Source of the DNA: JAGWBJ01 sp964291465
GTDB lineage: Bacteria > Chloroflexota > Dehalococcoidia > Lucifugimonadales > JAGWBF01
Direction: 5' to 3'
Length of the DNA: 64,000 bases
Assembly (NCBI GenBank): GCA_964291465.2
Contig: OZ219928.1
Location: 1 to 64,000, forward strand
Of this stretch, positions 8,497 to 17,393 are shown piece after piece. The translations under genes were made by a program, and so were the position numbers. The notes beneath the pieces were generated by a model. It was not told the DNA's origin. It worked only from the letters and a program-made list of their open reading frames with translations, and did no database searches. Numbering within the stretch: position 1 is the first letter of the stretch; the number at the start of each line of letters is the position of its first letter.

Positions 8497-8526
8497 ATTC
8501 TACGCTTCCCGGCGTCTCAATGTCAA
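8497..8526 (-). promoter_or_regulatory. Promoter of rpsP-khpA-rimM
   Basis: On the minus strand a perfect TTGACA (8526-8521), an 18-base spacer and TAGAAT (8502-8497). The rpsP ATG is at 8450. It is divergent from the selenoprotein promoter about 100 bases away. Confidence 0.65.
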
Positions 8527-8610
8527 CGGTGTTCAGCCACGGCCACAGGGTCTTTGATCGTCCACCCCGCGCTCCGTGCGGCAAAGAATCCCCACACGGC
8601 ACGGCCGGCC

Positions 8611-8638
8611 TTGACTTGCGGCGGAAACGCGCTAGACT
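8611..8638 (+). promoter_or_regulatory. Promoter of the SelW-like gene
   Basis: TTGACT (8611-8616) and TAGACT (8633-8638) with a 16-base spacer. The predicted start lies about 35 bases before the ATG at 8682. A stretch at about 8560-8605 just upstream resembles part of the intergenic repeat found at 18.9 and 25.1 kb. Confidence 0.5.
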
Positions 8639-8681
8639 ATATATGCTCAGGCAAGCCACGGAACTAATGGGAGGGAGAACC

Positions 8682-8969
8682 ATGTCCTGCGACAAGTGCA
8701 AGGTCCACATCGACATCGTCTACTGCGTACCCTGACAGCACCACGGCACCGCCACGTGGATGGCGAACGAGTTCTTCCAGGCCTTCGGCCCCGACGCCGC
8801 GATAGCGTTGACCCCCAAGGGGAACGGGCGTCTTGAGGTCTACCTGGACGGGCAGAAGATCTTCGACAAGAAGGAAGAGGACAAGTTCCCGGACCTGGCC
8901 AAGGTGAGGGAGCTGAAGGGGCTTGTCCGCGACAGGCTGGGCGCTATGCCCGCCGCCGCCAACGACTGA
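8682..8969 (+). CDS. SelW/Rdx-family selenoprotein (in-frame TGA = selenocysteine)
   Basis: A 95-residue thioredoxin-like SelW/Rdx protein if TGA at 8733-8735 is read as selenocysteine. The frame starts at ATG 8682 with GGGAGG just upstream and reads MSCDKCKVHIDIVYCVP, then TGA, then QHHGTATWMANEFFQAF and on to LDGQKIFDKKEEDKFPD. In Cys-containing relatives the motif at this point is YCVPC, so the TGA sits exactly on the second redox residue, giving CxxU (Sec at residue 18). The frame is the same on both sides, so no indel is needed, and the only later start (ATG 8760) would lose the first strand and the redox motif. A SECIS-like hairpin follows the TGA. A standard gene caller would report only a 69-residue tail. 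Selenocysteine machinery genes are not in this window, so Sec insertion is inferred. Confidence 0.82.
8750..8765 (+). promoter_or_regulatory. Candidate bacterial SECIS hairpin
   Basis: A 5-bp stem CGCCA/TGGCG (8750-8754 with 8761-8765) closes the six-base loop CGTGGA, 19 bases after the TGA. Bacterial SECIS elements are short stem-loops 16-37 bases downstream of the UGA with a G (often GU) at the start of the loop; here GT occupies loop positions 2-3. The stem is short and could be chance, but the placement is right. Confidence 0.55.
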
Positions 8970-8996
8970 CCCAGGACCCCATAGGGAGCCGTAAAC

Positions 8997-9030
8997 TCAA
9001 CCCCTCCTCTACGTATCGAGGAGGGGTTGA
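8997..9030. terminator. Convergent hairpin terminator between SelW-like gene and tmk
   Basis: A perfect 13-bp inverted repeat (8997-9009 with 9018-9030) with an 8-base loop. It contains the last codon and stop of tmk and sits 28 bases after the SelW stop. There is no good T-run on either side, so it may act as a bidirectional barrier or mRNA end stabiliser rather than a classical terminator. Confidence 0.6.
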
Positions 9031-9629
9031 ACTGTCTTCCACACCTGGGAGGCGACCTCGGCCTTGGAGCCGGTGCCGTCCAGGACGGCCCAGTCCCCCC
9101 GGGCCGACGACGCCAGGGACAGGTACCCGCTCCTGACCCGCCGGTGAAACTCCACCATCTCGGACTCGAACCGGTCCCGGCTGCCCTGGGCCTTTCGCGC
9201 CAACCCCGCCTCCGCCGGCACGTCCAGCAGCACCGTCAGGTCGGGGCGGAGCCCCTGGGTCGCCTGGAGGTTCAGGGTGTGTATCAGGTCCAGGTCCAAG
9301 CCCCGGCCGTAGCCCTGGTAGGCGACGGTGGAGGCGGCGAAGCGGTCGCAGACGACGGTGGTGCCCGTGCGGAGCGCGGGGAGTATCACCCGGTGGACGA
9401 TCTCCGCCCGGGCCGCCGAGAAGAGGAGGAGCTCCGCCAGGGGTGTGGTGGGGCGCCCGCCCTTCAGCCAGCCCCGCAACGCCCGGCCCAGGGGCGTGCC
9501 GCCGGGCTCCCTGGCCACCAGCACGGTCCGGCCCCGGCGGCGCATGCGACGGGCCAGCAGGGCGGCGTGGGTGGTCTTTCCGGCCCCGTCCCCGCCCTCC
9601 AGCACGATGAAGGCGCCCAAGGGACTCAC
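9009..9629 (-). CDS. tmk: Thymidylate kinase
   Basis: A 206-residue dTMP kinase, making dTDP for DNA synthesis. The P-loop GGDGAGKTT (12-20), the DRF motif in VVCDRFAASTVAYQGYGRGL and the lid region ARKAQGSRDRFE are all present. The start is GTG at 9629, 6 bases after the stop of the preceding AAA-R3H gene, so the two are one operon. The end of the gene lies inside a strong hairpin. Confidence 0.95.
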   Translation of the reverse strand: MSPLGAFIVLEGGDGAGKTTHAALLARRMRRRGRTVLVAREPGGTPLGRALRGWLKGGRPTTPLAELLLFSAARAEIVHRVILPALRTGTTVVCDRFAASTVAYQGYGRGLDLDLIHTLNLQATQGLRPDLTVLLDVPAEAGLARKAQGSRDRFESEMVEFHRRVRSGYLSLASSARGDWAVLDGTGSKAEVASQVWKTVQPLLDT

Positions 9630-9635
9630 GGCGAC

Positions 9636-11177
9636 CTAGGCCTTGTAGTAGGTGACGTGCCGGTTGGGGTCCCGACCGGTGCTGGTGGAGGCCACGCTGT
9701 ACCGCTCGGCCAGGAGGTGCTGGAGGCGGCGGATGTATGAGCGCTGGGGGGCCAGCTCCGCGGTCTGCAGGCCATTGAGCACCTGCTCGGCGGCGATCCT
9801 GGCCTCGTGCAGGGCCTCCTCCACCTCGCCGCCGTCCTCCCGGGGCTTGGTCGCCGCCCTCAGGAACTCCTCGATCTGGTGGGTCGTGTTCTTGCGGAGG
9901 ACGTAGACGGGCTTCCCCGCCCTCTCGGCGGCCCGGACGAGCTGGGACCCGCGCCGGTAGTGGGTCTTGGTGGTCAGCACCACGTCGGCGGCGCGGAGCT
10001 CGTTGGCTACCTCCATGGACACCCCCGCCGAGTCGGCCGCCTGCTCCACCTTCTCCCTCCCCACCCCGAAGAGGAACACCCTGGCCGGCGGGGCGGCGCC
10101 GCCCCCGGCGGGAGCCTGGGCGGCCTCGGGCGCGGGCTGGGGCGGGTGGGAGTCCCTGCCCGGCCCCACCTCCAGGGCCTTCTTGACCTCCCCGGCCTCG
10201 CTGAGCCAGCGGGACTCGGGGGCGATGCGATAGCCCCTCAGCCAGGAGTCGACCACCTGGGCGATGTCCTGATGTACCGCGACCCGCTCCCAGCTCTGTA
10301 TCTCCACCACCACGTCGAAGGTGGGAGGGGCCTTGCGCTCCAGGACCGTCTTCTGGGTGCCCCGGCGGCGGGCCTCCTCGTCCCCCAGGGTCGCCGACTG
10401 GACGCCGCCCACCAGGTCCGACAGGGTGGGGTTGACGATCAGGTTGTCCAGGGTGTTGCCGTGGGCGGTGGCGATCAGCTGCACCCCGCGCTCGGCTATG
10501 GTCCTGGCCGCCGCGGCCTCCAGCTCGGTGCCCATCTCGTCGATTATGATCACCTCGGGCATGTGGTTTTCCACCGCCTCTATCATCACCGAGTGCTGGC
10601 GCGTTGGGGTGGAGACCTGCATCCTGCGGGCGTGGCCGATGGCCGGGTGGGGTATGTCGCCGTCCCCGGCAATCTCGTTGGAGGTGTCCACGATTACGAC
10701 GCGCTTCCTGGCGCTGTCCGCCAGGACGCGGGCCACCTCGCGGAGCAGGGTCGTCTTGCCGACACCGGGCCTCCCGAGCAGGAGGATGCTCATCCCGCCG
10801 GAGACCAGGTCCTCGATGATCTTGATGGTGCCGTAGACGGCCCGGCCGACACGGCAGGTGATGCCCACGATCTTGTCCTTGCGGTTCCTTATGGCGGAGA
10901 TGCGGTGGAGGGTGCGGGGAATGCCCGCGCGGTTGTCGCCCCCGAACTCGCCCACGTGGGCCACCACGTACTCGATGTCCTCGGCGTCCACCTCGCGCTG
11001 GTCCAGGGGCACGTCTCCCGCGGGAAAGCGGGCCTCGGGGACGCGCCCCAGGTCGAGGATCACCTCGAGGAGGTCATGGAGGTCCTCCCGCTCCTGCAGG
11101 GGGGTCCGGACCCTTGGAGGCAGCGCTTCCAGCAGGGTGTCCAGGTCGTCCTGTATCCGCCTGTCCGCGGCTACCAT
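9636..11177 (-). CDS. AAA ATPase with C-terminal R3H domain (SpoIIIAA/Ycf45-like)
   Basis: A 513-residue ATPase of the SpoIIIAA/Ycf45 group. Its Walker A is GRPGVGKTT (135-143), Walker B is IIIDE (210-214), and DTSNEIAGDGDIPHPAIGHA is the group's signature. A Pro/Ala-rich linker at about 350-370 leads to a second alpha/beta region, and the last 35 residues form an R3H single-strand nucleic-acid-binding domain (YIRRLQHLLAERY). Members occur in Chloroflexota, cyanobacteria and Firmicutes. Their job is poorly defined; a role with RNA or single-stranded DNA is inferred from R3H. It shares an operon with tmk. Confidence 0.85.
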   Translation of the reverse strand: MVAADRRIQDDLDTLLEALPPRVRTPLQEREDLHDLLEVILDLGRVPEARFPAGDVPLDQREVDAEDIEYVVAHVGEFGGDNRAGIPRTLHRISAIRNRKDKIVGITCRVGRAVYGTIKIIEDLVSGGMSILLLGRPGVGKTTLLREVARVLADSARKRVVIVDTSNEIAGDGDIPHPAIGHARRMQVSTPTRQHSVMIEAVENHMPEVIIIDEMGTELEAAAARTIAERGVQLIATAHGNTLDNLIVNPTLSDLVGGVQSATLGDEEARRRGTQKTVLERKAPPTFDVVVEIQSWERVAVHQDIAQVVDSWLRGYRIAPESRWLSEAGEVKKALEVGPGRDSHPPQPAPEAAQAPAGGGAAPPARVFLFGVGREKVEQAADSAGVSMEVANELRAADVVLTTKTHYRRGSQLVRAAERAGKPVYVLRKNTTHQIEEFLRAATKPREDGGEVEEALHEARIAAEQVLNGLQTAELAPQRSYIRRLQHLLAERYSVASTSTGRDPNRHVTYYKA

Positions 11178-11269
11178 CCCGTTGCCTCCGGGGCGGCGAG
11201 AACGACCGCGCGGCGTGCTGGTTGCAGGGGGCCTCGGGTTCCTCGCCTGCGGCTCGGAATGACAGGAGA

Positions 11270-11342
11270 GGGGCTCGGAAGGGTGTCCGGGGGGGTCGGA
11301 ATGACGTCCGGGGGGGTCGGAAGGGCGTGGGCGGGGGTCGGA
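11270..11342. repeat. 21-bp tandem repeat upstream of the AAA-R3H gene
   Basis: Three to four imperfect 21-bp units with core gggggggtcggaa separated by variable 8-base segments. Just before them (11235-11260) is TTCCTCGCCTGCGGCTCGG, nearly repeated at about 27,854. Open frames across the repeat give only RPP- or PTP-type low-complexity peptides and are not believed to be genes. Confidence 0.6.
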
Positions 11343-11412
11343 ACACGACCGAAGCTCGCCACTACGGTATTCAGCGGCTTGCTGGTGTCAACACGCGCTG
11401 GCCGGACCTGAG

Positions 11413-12039
11413 TCATTCTTGTGGGGCACCTGCCGGGCGCCTGGCCCCCGGGGGCTCCCCGGATGCCAAGCTCAGAAAGTACCGGTGTAACCGGACGTCG
11501 TCCGTGAGCTCGGGGTGAAAGGAGGTGGCCAGAAGGACTCCCTCCTGTACGGCCACGGGCCGGCCGTCGTCGAGACGGGACAGCACCCTGATGCCGTCGC
11601 CGACCTGGGAGATGACGGGGGCGCGTATGAACACGGCGGTGAACTTCTCGGACCCCAGGGGCTCCACCTCCAGGTCAGCCTCGAAGCTGTCCACCTGGCG
11701 GCCGAAGGCGTTGCGAACCACCTGGATGTCCATGAGCCCCAGGGGGACGGGCTCGTCCTCCGTCAGCTCCCGGGCCATCATTATCATGCCAGCGCAGGTG
11801 CCCCAGATGGGGACGCCCCGGCGGGCCATCTCCTTGATGGGCTCCTTCAGATGGTAGAGGCCCATAAGGTAGCCGAAGGTGGTGCTCTCGCCGCCGGGCA
11901 TGATCAGGGCGTCCACCCCATCCAGGTCCCGGGGCAGCCGCACCTCCACGGTCTCCGTTCCCAGGCGTTGTAGCACGGCGATGTGCTCGGCGAAGTCGCC
12001 CTGTAACGCTAGGACTCCCGTTTTCAATTCAGTCGTCAC
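11413..12039 (-). CDS. pdxT: Pyridoxal 5'-phosphate synthase glutaminase subunit PdxT
   Basis: A 208-residue glutaminase that releases ammonia from glutamine for PdxS. The class I triad is visible: Cys82 in WGTCAG, His175 and Glu177 in SFHPE. GGESTT at 49-54 is the family's oxyanion/substrate motif. The start is GTG at 12039. It lies about 75 bases after pdxS in the same direction. Short copies of cacctaggccag occur in the gap. Confidence 0.95.
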   Translation of the reverse strand: MTTELKTGVLALQGDFAEHIAVLQRLGTETVEVRLPRDLDGVDALIMPGGESTTFGYLMGLYHLKEPIKEMARRGVPIWGTCAGMIMMARELTEDEPVPLGLMDIQVVRNAFGRQVDSFEADLEVEPLGSEKFTAVFIRAPVISQVGDGIRVLSRLDDGRPVAVQEGVLLATSFHPELTDDVRLHRYFLSLASGEPPGARRPAGAPQE

Positions 12040-12115
12040 CTAGGCCAGTCGCCACCTAGGCCAGCTGCCACCCGGGGAACGGCGGCGGCCCGCTGCCGGT
12101 ACGGTCCATCGAGGG

Positions 12116-13003
12116 TTAGAGATTGCCGCGGGGGGCCAGCAGCTCTTCCTCGGGGAGGGAGCTGACGCCGATGCCCACCATGGGCTCGCCCAGGTCCTGA
12201 GAGACCTCGGCGACGATCTTCGGGTCGTTGTAGTGGGTCACCGCCATGACGATGGCCTTGGCCCTCTTCTCCGGGTCGCCGGACTTGAAGATGCCGGAGC
12301 CGACGAAGACGCCGTCGGCGCCAAGCTGCATCATGAGGGCCGCGTCGGCGGGGGTCGCGACGCCGCCGGCGGCGAAGTTCACCACGGGGAGCCTGCCCTG
12401 CTTCCGGGTCTCCGTCAGCAGCTCCAGGTCCACCTGCAGCTCCTTGGCCGCCGTGGGCAGCTCGTCCTCGGACATGTTCCGGACCCGGCGGATCTCTCCC
12501 TGCACGGCCCGCATGTGCCGCACGGCCTCGACCACGTCGCCGGTGCCCGCCTCGCCCTTGGTGCGAATCATGGCGGACCCCTCGGCGATGCGCCTCAGCG
12601 CCTCACCCAGGTTGCGGCAGCCGCAGACGAAGGGCACTTTGTAGTCGTGCTTCCAGACGTGGTGCGCCTCGTCGGCGGGCGTCAACACCTCGGACTCGTC
12701 TATGTAGTCCACACCGAGGGCCTCGAGCACCTGCGCCTCGACGAAATGCCCGATGCGGCACTTGGCCATCACAGGAATGGTCACGGCGTTGATGATCTCC
12801 ATGATCTTGGTCGGGTCGGCCATCCTGGCCACGCCACCGTGGGCCCTTATGTCGGCAGGCACCCGCTCCAGCGCCATGACCGAGACGGCTCCGGCCTCGT
12901 AGGCGATCCTAGCCTGCTCCGCGTTGACCACGTCCATGATGACGCCGCCCTTGAGCATCTGGGCCAGCCCGGCCTTTACTCTCCAGGTACCTGTTTCAGC
13001 CAT
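12116..13003 (-). CDS. pdxS: Pyridoxal 5'-phosphate synthase lyase subunit PdxS
   Basis: A 295-residue PdxS, which builds PLP from ribose 5-phosphate, glyceraldehyde 3-phosphate and ammonia. K81 in VMAKCRIGHF is the Schiff-base Lys and falls at the same number as in characterised enzymes. D24 and the phosphate loop GGVATPADAAL are present. The ATG at 13003 is chosen over one at 13039 because GGAGG lies just upstream and it starts the conserved N-terminus. A near-consensus promoter precedes it. Confidence 0.97.
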   Translation of the reverse strand: MAETGTWRVKAGLAQMLKGGVIMDVVNAEQARIAYEAGAVSVMALERVPADIRAHGGVARMADPTKIMEIINAVTIPVMAKCRIGHFVEAQVLEALGVDYIDESEVLTPADEAHHVWKHDYKVPFVCGCRNLGEALRRIAEGSAMIRTKGEAGTGDVVEAVRHMRAVQGEIRRVRNMSEDELPTAAKELQVDLELLTETRKQGRLPVVNFAAGGVATPADAALMMQLGADGVFVGSGIFKSGDPEKRAKAIVMAVTHYNDPKIVAEVSQDLGEPMVGIGVSSLPEEELLAPRGNL

Positions 13004-13044
13004 CTGAATCCTCCGGGGGGCTCCTAGTCTCTTTGCCATTGCAC

Positions 13045-13073
13045 ATTATACGCCGCCCCGTACCGTTTATCAA
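13045..13073 (-). promoter_or_regulatory. Promoter of pdxS-pdxT
   Basis: On the minus strand TTGATA (13073-13068), exactly 17 bases, then TATAAT (13050-13045), about 40 bases before the pdxS ATG. One of the best promoter matches in the window. Confidence 0.7.
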
Positions 13074-13186
13074 TTCGAGGCCGGGGGCGACGGGTCACGG
13101 GCCGGTCTACTTGCGCGGCGCCCGCTGTGCTATACTCCGGTCTGGCCAAAAACGGCCACGCGGCCGGCGCGCGCAGGGGGAGGCGG

Positions 13187-13912
13187 ATGGAAGACCTGAT
13201 CATCTCCGCAGACACCGTCCACAAGACCTACGATACGGGTACGGTCCAGGTGAGCGCCCTCAGGGGCGTGGACCTGCACGTCGAGCGCGGGGAGATGGTG
13301 GCCATCATGGGCCCCAGCGGCTGCGGCAAGACCACCCTCCTGAACTGCGTATCGGGCCTGGACGAGATCGACTCGGGCACGGTGTCCATCGAGGGGGTGG
13401 TCCTCCACGAGCTGCCCGACGACGAACGGAGCGACTACCGGGCCAGGAGGATGGGGTTCGTCTTCCAGCTATACAACCTGCTGCCGGTCCTCAGCTCCGT
13501 GGAGAACGTGGAGATGCCCCTGCTGGTATCCGGCGTCGGCGCCGGGGAGGCGCGGCGCAGGTCCCTGGAGGCGCTGGAGATGGTGGGCCTGGCCGACCGG
13601 GCCGTCCACGTCCCCAGCGAGCTGTCGGGGGGGCAGCGCCAGCGGGTCACCATCGCCAGGGCGCTCATAAACCGGCCCGCCATAGTCTGGGCCGACGAGC
13701 CCACCGGGGACCTGGACAGCGAGTCGGCGGCGGACATCATCGACCTGCTGTGCGACCTGAACCGCACCAACGGGCAGACCTTCATCATCGTGACCCACTC
13801 CAGGGAGGTAGGCGAGCGGGCCCACCGCATCGTCCGCATGCGCGACGGGCAGATCGTGGACGATGGGCGGGGCGCCTCCACGGAAGGGCGCCCCATCCCC
13901 GGGCGCAGCTAG
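13187..13912 (+). CDS. ABC transporter ATP-binding protein (LolD/MacB type)
   Basis: A 241-residue ABC ATPase of the LolD/MacB/FtsE class, which works with FtsX-type permeases. Walker A GPSGCGKTT (42-50), Q-loop Q94, signature LSGGQ (146-150), Walker B VWADE (167-171) and switch His204 are all present. The ATG at 13187 has GGGGGAGG just upstream. A TATACT -10 box lies at 13131-13136 with no good -35. The permease gene follows one base after the stop. The pair probably extrudes a lipid or lipoprotein-like substrate or transmits mechanical force. Confidence 0.94.
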   Translation: MEDLIISADTVHKTYDTGTVQVSALRGVDLHVERGEMVAIMGPSGCGKTTLLNCVSGLDEIDSGTVSIEGVVLHELPDDERSDYRARRMGFVFQLYNLLPVLSSVENVEMPLLVSGVGAGEARRRSLEALEMVGLADRAVHVPSELSGGQRQRVTIARALINRPAIVWADEPTGDLDSESAADIIDLLCDLNRTNGQTFIIVTHSREVGERAHRIVRMRDGQIVDDGRGASTEGRPIPGRS

Positions 13913-13913
13913 C

Positions 13914-16900
13914 ATGGAAAAGCTCTTCGGCCTGTCCATGAACGTCATCATGGTGGTCCTGCTGGCCATCGTGGTGCCGGCGCTGGCCGCCGTGGCCCTG
14001 ATGGCCTGGCGGAACCGGGTCATGCTGAAGCTGGGGCTGCGCAACATACCCCGCCGCAGGGCCCAGACCGCCCTCATCGTCATCGGCATCATGCTCAGCA
14101 CCGTCATCATGGCCGCCGCCTTCGGCACGGGCGACACCATCAACTTCTCCATCCGCAGCGAGGCCATCAAGCTCCTGGGGCCCATAGACGAGATCATAGT
14201 GTCCACCGAGACCAACGCCGAGGATACCTTCGGGACGCCGTCCTACGTGCCGGAAGAGACGTTCCAGCGCCTGCTGGATGAGCTGGGACCGCTGGAGGAC
14301 GACATAGACGGCCTCGCCCCGGGTGTCGGGCAGAGCGCCCCGGCCGTGAACCTGTCCAACCTCAAGAGCGAGGGACAGATGCGCGTGGCGGGCGTCGACC
14401 CCGACCACCTGGACGGTTTCCGTCTGGTCTCCACCTCGGGAGAGACCGTGACGCTACGGGACCTGCCCCCGGAGGAGGGGTACATAAACGACAAGGCCGC
14501 CGAGGACCTGGAGGCCGCACCTGGAGACGACATCCGCATCGTCCTGGAGGGGGACTCGGTGACCTTCCGGGTGAGGGGAGTAGTGGACCGGGGCGGGCTT
14601 GCCGGGGACCAGGCCACCCTGCTGGTGCCCCTGGACCGGGCCCAGGAGCTGTTCGACAGGGAGGGCCAGATCAACTCCATCGTCGTCTCCAACCGGGGAG
14701 ACGCGGAGTCCGGGGTGGAGCTGAGCGACGACGTCTCCCAGGGACTGCGCGTAATCTTCGCCAGCCGGGAGGCGGCCGGGGAGCTGCTGGCCCTGCTGTC
14801 CCAGGGGCCCGTCCTGGGGGCCATCCAGCAGCACGCCGAGGGCCTCAGGGGCATCAAGAGAGCGGACATGGACCGGCTGGCCGCCTCCCTGCAGGAGGGC
14901 CAGGTCACCGACGACCTGATGGGGCTCCTCTCCGACGGGGAGGTGTCCAACGAGGTGCTCGGCGCCCTGGACCGGCCGGACCTGGCAGCAGTCCAGGAGG
15001 AGGCGGACACCCTGTTCGGCGACCTGGCCGAGTTCGAGGTGCTGGAGATAAAGCAGACCGTGATGGAGGAGGCGGAGCTCATCAGCAGCTTCATAACCAC
15101 CTTCTTCATCATCCTCGGCCTCTTCTCCATCCTGGTGGGCGTCCTGCTCATCTTCCTCATCTTCGTCATGCTGGCGGCGGCCCGCCGGACGGAGATGGGA
15201 ATGGCCCGGGCCGTGGGCGCCAAACGCCGCCACCTGGTGCAGATGTTCGTGTTCGAGGGGACGGCATACGCCGTCGCCTCGGCCGCCATAGGCGTCGTCA
15301 TCGGGCTGGCCGTCAGCACCCTCATCATCCAGGTCGTGAACCAGACCATCGGCACCTCCGGGGAGGACTTCACCCTCACCCGCCACTTCGAGCCGCGCAG
15401 CATAGTGATAGCCTACTGCTTGGGCATGGCAATCACGCTGATCACCATAGTGGTTTCCGCCTACCGGGTAAGCCGGATGAACATCGTGGCGGCGATCCGG
15501 GACCTACCCCCGCCCCAGAGGCGGTACGGCACGCCCTGGAGCCGGGTCCTGTCAGCCCCCCTGGTCGCGGCGGTCCAGCCCATCCGCTCCGCGGGCGGCG
15601 CCCTCAAGGCCCTGGCCACCCTGCACCCGGCGGAGGCCGCGGGCCTTCTACTCGGTACGGGGAGGCTGGCCCTGGCCGTTCCGGGCGTAGCGGCGGGGAG
15701 CCTGTTCCAGATGTTCTGGAGGCCCTTCAAGCAGGGCTGGCTGGCCTTCCTCCTGGGAGTCCTCCTCACCTGGATAGGGATGCAGACGGACCAGGCATCG
15801 AGCTACAGGATCGGCGTATCCCTGATGATCGTGGGCGCCGGGCTCATGGCCCGCAGCTTCCTGCTGCGGACCGCCATGCGTGCCGAGGTGCGCGACCGCA
15901 TCGCCTACACCGGCATCGGCCTGGTCATGCTGGTGTTCTGGGTGCTTCCCTTCAGCGTTCTCAGGACGGTGTCCGGGGAGCTCACCGGCGGGCCGGAGAT
16001 GTTCTTCGTATCGGGCATCTCCATGGTCGCCGCGGCGGTGTGGACGGTCATGTACAACGCCGACCTGATCCTGAAGGCCCTGACCCTGGCCACCGGGCGG
16101 ATCGGGAGGCTCCGCCCGGTGCTGGTCACGGCGGTGGCCTACCCCATGAGCGCCAAGTTCAGGACCGGACTCACCCTGTCAATGTTCGCCCTCGTCATCT
16201 TCACCCTGATCGTCATGTCGATACTGACCAACGTGTTCGACGTCGCCGAGGTGGACCGGGACGCCGTCACCGGGGGCTGGGACATAGAAGCCCAGGTGAA
16301 CCCCATCACGCCCATCGGGGACATACGCCAAGCCATAGACGAGGCGCCCGAGCTGGAGCTCGACGACTTCGAGGCCATCGGCGGGTTCACCTTCATCCCC
16401 ATCGAGGCCAGGCAGGCGGGGGCGTCGGAGCAGCGCTGGCGGTGGTACGCGGCCAGGGCCGCCGACGACGCGTTCCTGGAGTCCACCAGGTACGACCTGA
16501 AGCTCATTGCCAGGGGATACGGCCCCACGGCGGAGGACGTGTGGGCGGCCCTGCGGGACGACCCGACCCTGGCGGTGGTGGACTCGACGGCGGTGCCGTC
16601 GCGGTCCTCCTTCGGGCAGGACACCGCCGTGCCGTTCCGGATGGAGGGCTTCTTCTACGAGGACGAGACCTTCGATCCCACCGAAATCGAGGCCCGGGAC
16701 CCGGCCACGGGACAGGTGGTCCCCTTCACCGTCATCGGCGTGATGGACCAGCTCTCGGACTCTTTCGGGCAGCTGGGCATAGGCATGATCACCTCAAAGG
16801 CGACCCTGGACGCGGCGATTCCCTTCCCCGTTCCCATCACGACCTACCGGTTTCGCCTGTCCCCAGGCGTGGACGCCTCGGACGCGGCCGACGGGTTGGA

Positions 16901-17384
16901 CGCCGCCTTCCCCGAGCAGGGAATGGAGGCCAGGGTCCTGAGCCAGGTCATAGAGGACAGCGCGGCGTCCCAGCGGGCTTTCAACAACCTCTTCACCGGT
17001 TTCATGGGCCTGGGACTCCTGGTGGGCATCGCGTCCCTGGGCGTCATCAGCCTGCGGGCGGTGGTGGAGCGCCGCCAGCAGATAGGCGTCCTCCGGGCCA
17101 TCGGGTACCGGCGGTGGATGGTCCAGCTCAGCTTCCTGCTGGAGTCGTCCTTCGTGGCCCTGCTGGGCACCGCCATCGGCGTGGGCCTGGGCACGATCAT
17201 CTCCTACAACATAGTCAACGACGTGCGGGAGCAGGAGGGAGTCCAGACCCTCCGCTTCAGCATCCCTTGGCTACAGATCATCGCCATCATCGCCGTGGCC
17301 TACGTCTTCTCCCTGATCACCACCCTGCTGCCGGCGCGGCAGGCATCGGGCATCTACCCGGCCGAGGCCCTCAGGTACGAGTAG
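13914..17384 (+). CDS. Large FtsX-like ABC transporter permease
   Basis: A 1,156-residue membrane protein. An N-terminal helix (about 10-32) precedes a LxLRNIPRRRAQTALIV segment and a long extracytoplasmic domain (60-385). The first FtsX block (about 385-520) has three helices and the coupling motif RRTEMGMARAVGAKRRHL. A middle region (600-730) has further helices. A second outside domain follows (770-1020), then a second FtsX block (1022-1152) with ERRQQIGVLRAIGYRRW. It thus holds two FtsX units in one chain, where many systems use two permeases. It pairs with the ATPase before it. Confidence 0.92.
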   Translation: MEKLFGLSMNVIMVVLLAIVVPALAAVALMAWRNRVMLKLGLRNIPRRRAQTALIVIGIMLSTVIMAAAFGTGDTINFSIRSEAIKLLGPIDEIIVSTETNAEDTFGTPSYVPEETFQRLLDELGPLEDDIDGLAPGVGQSAPAVNLSNLKSEGQMRVAGVDPDHLDGFRLVSTSGETVTLRDLPPEEGYINDKAAEDLEAAPGDDIRIVLEGDSVTFRVRGVVDRGGLAGDQATLLVPLDRAQELFDREGQINSIVVSNRGDAESGVELSDDVSQGLRVIFASREAAGELLALLSQGPVLGAIQQHAEGLRGIKRADMDRLAASLQEGQVTDDLMGLLSDGEVSNEVLGALDRPDLAAVQEEADTLFGDLAEFEVLEIKQTVMEEAELISSFITTFFIILGLFSILVGVLLIFLIFVMLAAARRTEMGMARAVGAKRRHLVQMFVFEGTAYAVASAAIGVVIGLAVSTLIIQVVNQTIGTSGEDFTLTRHFEPRSIVIAYCLGMAITLITIVVSAYRVSRMNIVAAIRDLPPPQRRYGTPWSRVLSAPLVAAVQPIRSAGGALKALATLHPAEAAGLLLGTGRLALAVPGVAAGSLFQMFWRPFKQGWLAFLLGVLLTWIGMQTDQASSYRIGVSLMIVGAGLMARSFLLRTAMRAEVRDRIAYTGIGLVMLVFWVLPFSVLRTVSGELTGGPEMFFVSGISMVAAAVWTVMYNADLILKALTLATGRIGRLRPVLVTAVAYPMSAKFRTGLTLSMFALVIFTLIVMSILTNVFDVAEVDRDAVTGGWDIEAQVNPITPIGDIRQAIDEAPELELDDFEAIGGFTFIPIEARQAGASEQRWRWYAARAADDAFLESTRYDLKLIARGYGPTAEDVWAALRDDPTLAVVDSTAVPSRSSFGQDTAVPFRMEGFFYEDETFDPTEIEARDPATGQVVPFTVIGVMDQLSDSFGQLGIGMITSKATLDAAIPFPVPITTYRFRLSPGVDASDAADGLDAAFPEQGMEARVLSQVIEDSAASQRAFNNLFTGFMGLGLLVGIASLGVISLRAVVERRQQIGVLRAIGYRRWMVQLSFLLESSFVALLGTAIGVGLGTIISYNIVNDVREQEGVQTLRFSIPWLQIIAIIAVAYVFSLITTLLPARQASGIYPAEALRYE

Positions 17385-17393
17385 GGCCCGCCG

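Noticed and set aside
11171..11416. Proline-rich small frames in both directions over 11.1-11.4 kb
   Set aside because: They are translations of the 21-bp tandem repeat and change character with frame; no start signal.
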